DNA of 22,926 bases from a virus, in IMG/VR virus record IMGVR_UViG_3300009152_000224, positions 1-22,926 of that record, one strand, 5' to 3'. Below are positions 22,029 through 22,926 of this stretch, piece by piece. The position numbers and the translations under genes were made by a program. How positions within the stretch are numbered: the stretch's first letter is position 1; every line of letters begins with the position of its first letter. Below the pieces are notes generated by a model. That model saw only the letters and a list, made by a program, of their open reading frames with translations. It did not search any database and was not told where the DNA came from.

Positions 22029-22926
22029 ATGTCAAAAGTACTATTAGAGAGCCGTTGGGGCGAAACAAAGGAAGCCCTCCTAGAAGGTCTCCAAGGGACT
22101 CGTCGTTCAATGATGGGTGTTATTCTTGAAAACACTCGCAAGCAGCTACTAGCAGAAAGTTCTGCTGGTACAACTGTAGCTGGTAATATCGCTACCCTAA
22201 ATCGCGTTATTCTACCAGTTATTCGTCGTGTTATGCCAACCGTTATCGCTAACGAATTGGTAGGCGTTCAGCCAATGACCGGTCCAGTTGGTCAAATTCA
22301 CACACTACGTGTCCGTTATGCTAACAGTCTAACAGACAACAGTGGTGCTGCTACTAGTGTAACAGCCGGTGAAGAAGCACTATCACCATTTAAGATTGCT
22401 CAGGCTTACTCTCGTACAGCCAGTGGTGCATCATCTACAAATGCCTACACTGCTGCTGATACAGCAAGTCTCGAAGGCAATGGTGGTAAGCAAATCAGTG
22501 TTCAAATTCTACGTCAGGCCGTAGAAGCCAAGAGTCGCAAGCTCCAGGCTCGTTGGACATTTGAAGCCGCTCAAGACGCTCAAAGCCAGCACGGCATTGA
22601 CGTTGAGGCTGAAATCATGGCCGCTCTAGCACAAGAAATCACTGCTGAAATTGATCAGGAAATCCTCCTATCACTACGCAGTCTTGCCGCTACTGAGTTC
22701 ACATACAACCAGGCTACTGTTTCCGGTACAGCCACATTCGTTGGTGACGAACACGCTGCTCTAGCTGTTCTAATCAATCGTGTTGCTAACCTAATCGCTC
22801 AGCGTACACGCCGTGGCGCAGGTAACTGGACTGTTGTTTCTTCCGAGGCTCTAACTGTTCTACAGAGTGCTACAACTTCAGCATTCGCTCGTACAACAGA
22901 AGGAACATTTGAAGCTCCAACTAACA
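22029..22926 (+). CDS. 23: Major capsid protein gp23 (partial, C-terminus off window)
   Basis: 299 codons are visible, running off the right edge. PVIRRVMPTVIANELVGVQP and MTGPVGQIHTLRVRYANS match the conserved gp23 stretch (T4: GVQPMNSPTGQVFALRAVYG), and DVEAEIMAALAQEITAEIDQ is the long spine-helix region of the HK97-fold capsid protein. The N-terminal 43 residues end in LLAE, followed by SSAGTT. This (L/I)XE site is the expected gp21 cleavage point, shorter than the 65-residue propeptide of T4. Codon choice looks more regular than in the neighbours (cta, cgt and act favoured), as in a highly expressed gene. Confidence 0.96.
   Translation, partial: MSKVLLESRWGETKEALLEGLQGTRRSMMGVILENTRKQLLAESSAGTTVAGNIATLNRVILPVIRRVMPTVIANELVGVQPMTGPVGQIHTLRVRYANSLTDNSGAATSVTAGEEALSPFKIAQAYSRTASGASSTNAYTAADTASLEGNGGKQISVQILRQAVEAKSRKLQARWTFEAAQDAQSQHGIDVEAEIMAALAQEITAEIDQEILLSLRSLAATEFTYNQATVSGTATFVGDEHAALAVLINRVANLIAQRTRRGAGNWTVVSSEALTVLQSATTSAFARTTEGTFEAPTN

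Overview
The window is a piece of an AT-rich, tailed double-stranded DNA phage genome related to the T4 supergroup (contractile-tailed myovirus type). The identification rests on a set of T4 core genes recognisable from their proteins: late sigma factor gp55, recombination nuclease subunits gp47 and gp46, baseplate/chaperone protein gp26, portal gp20, a gp67-like prohead core protein, prohead protease gp21, scaffold gp22 and major capsid protein gp23. The order 20-67-21-22-23 is the T4 head module. Nothing in the sequence identifies the host.

Layout. (1) 1-1746, minus: the N-terminal part of a virion structural protein with a coiled coil, a tandem-repeat linker and a globular domain that runs off the left edge. 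(2) 1750-9551: regulation and recombination. gp55 (+) is followed by a free-standing Vsr-like homing endonuclease (-), then an overlapping gp47-gp46 pair (+), a PD-(D/E)XK nuclease and a small basic protein. gp46 is interrupted exactly in its Walker A loop by an intein with class 3 (W-C-T) features and a LAGLIDADG-type endonuclease. (3) 9541-10300: no convincing gene. It holds a chain of strong hairpins that looks like a structured non-coding RNA, an array of short direct repeats, and a terminator for the opposite strand. (4) 10306-14289: tail genes. gp26 (-) carries a T-TTT-TTC slippery site at its end, leading into a -1 frame ORF. Divergent to it is a tape-measure-like protein with an M15-type peptidase domain. 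(5) 14360-22926: the head module. The portal gene contains two related HNH inteins separated by only 25 extein residues. It is followed by a small unknown protein, an unusually long acidic/basic gp67-like protein, gp21, a GIY-YIG endonuclease remnant, gp22 and the start of gp23.

How it works together. gp55 should direct host RNA polymerase to late promoters. The octamer (G/C)ATAAATA lies 18-24 bases before several virion genes and fits that role. gp46/gp47 process DNA ends in recombination-dependent replication. gp20, the gp67-like protein, gp22 and gp23 build the prohead, and gp21 matures it at (L/I)XE sites, several of which are visible. The window is loaded with homing-type elements: three inteins, one free-standing endonuclease and one endonuclease remnant.

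The observations most worth following are the paired portal inteins, the class 3 intein in the gp46 P-loop, the probable programmed frameshift in the gp26 region next to the tape measure gene, and the unassigned structured RNA.
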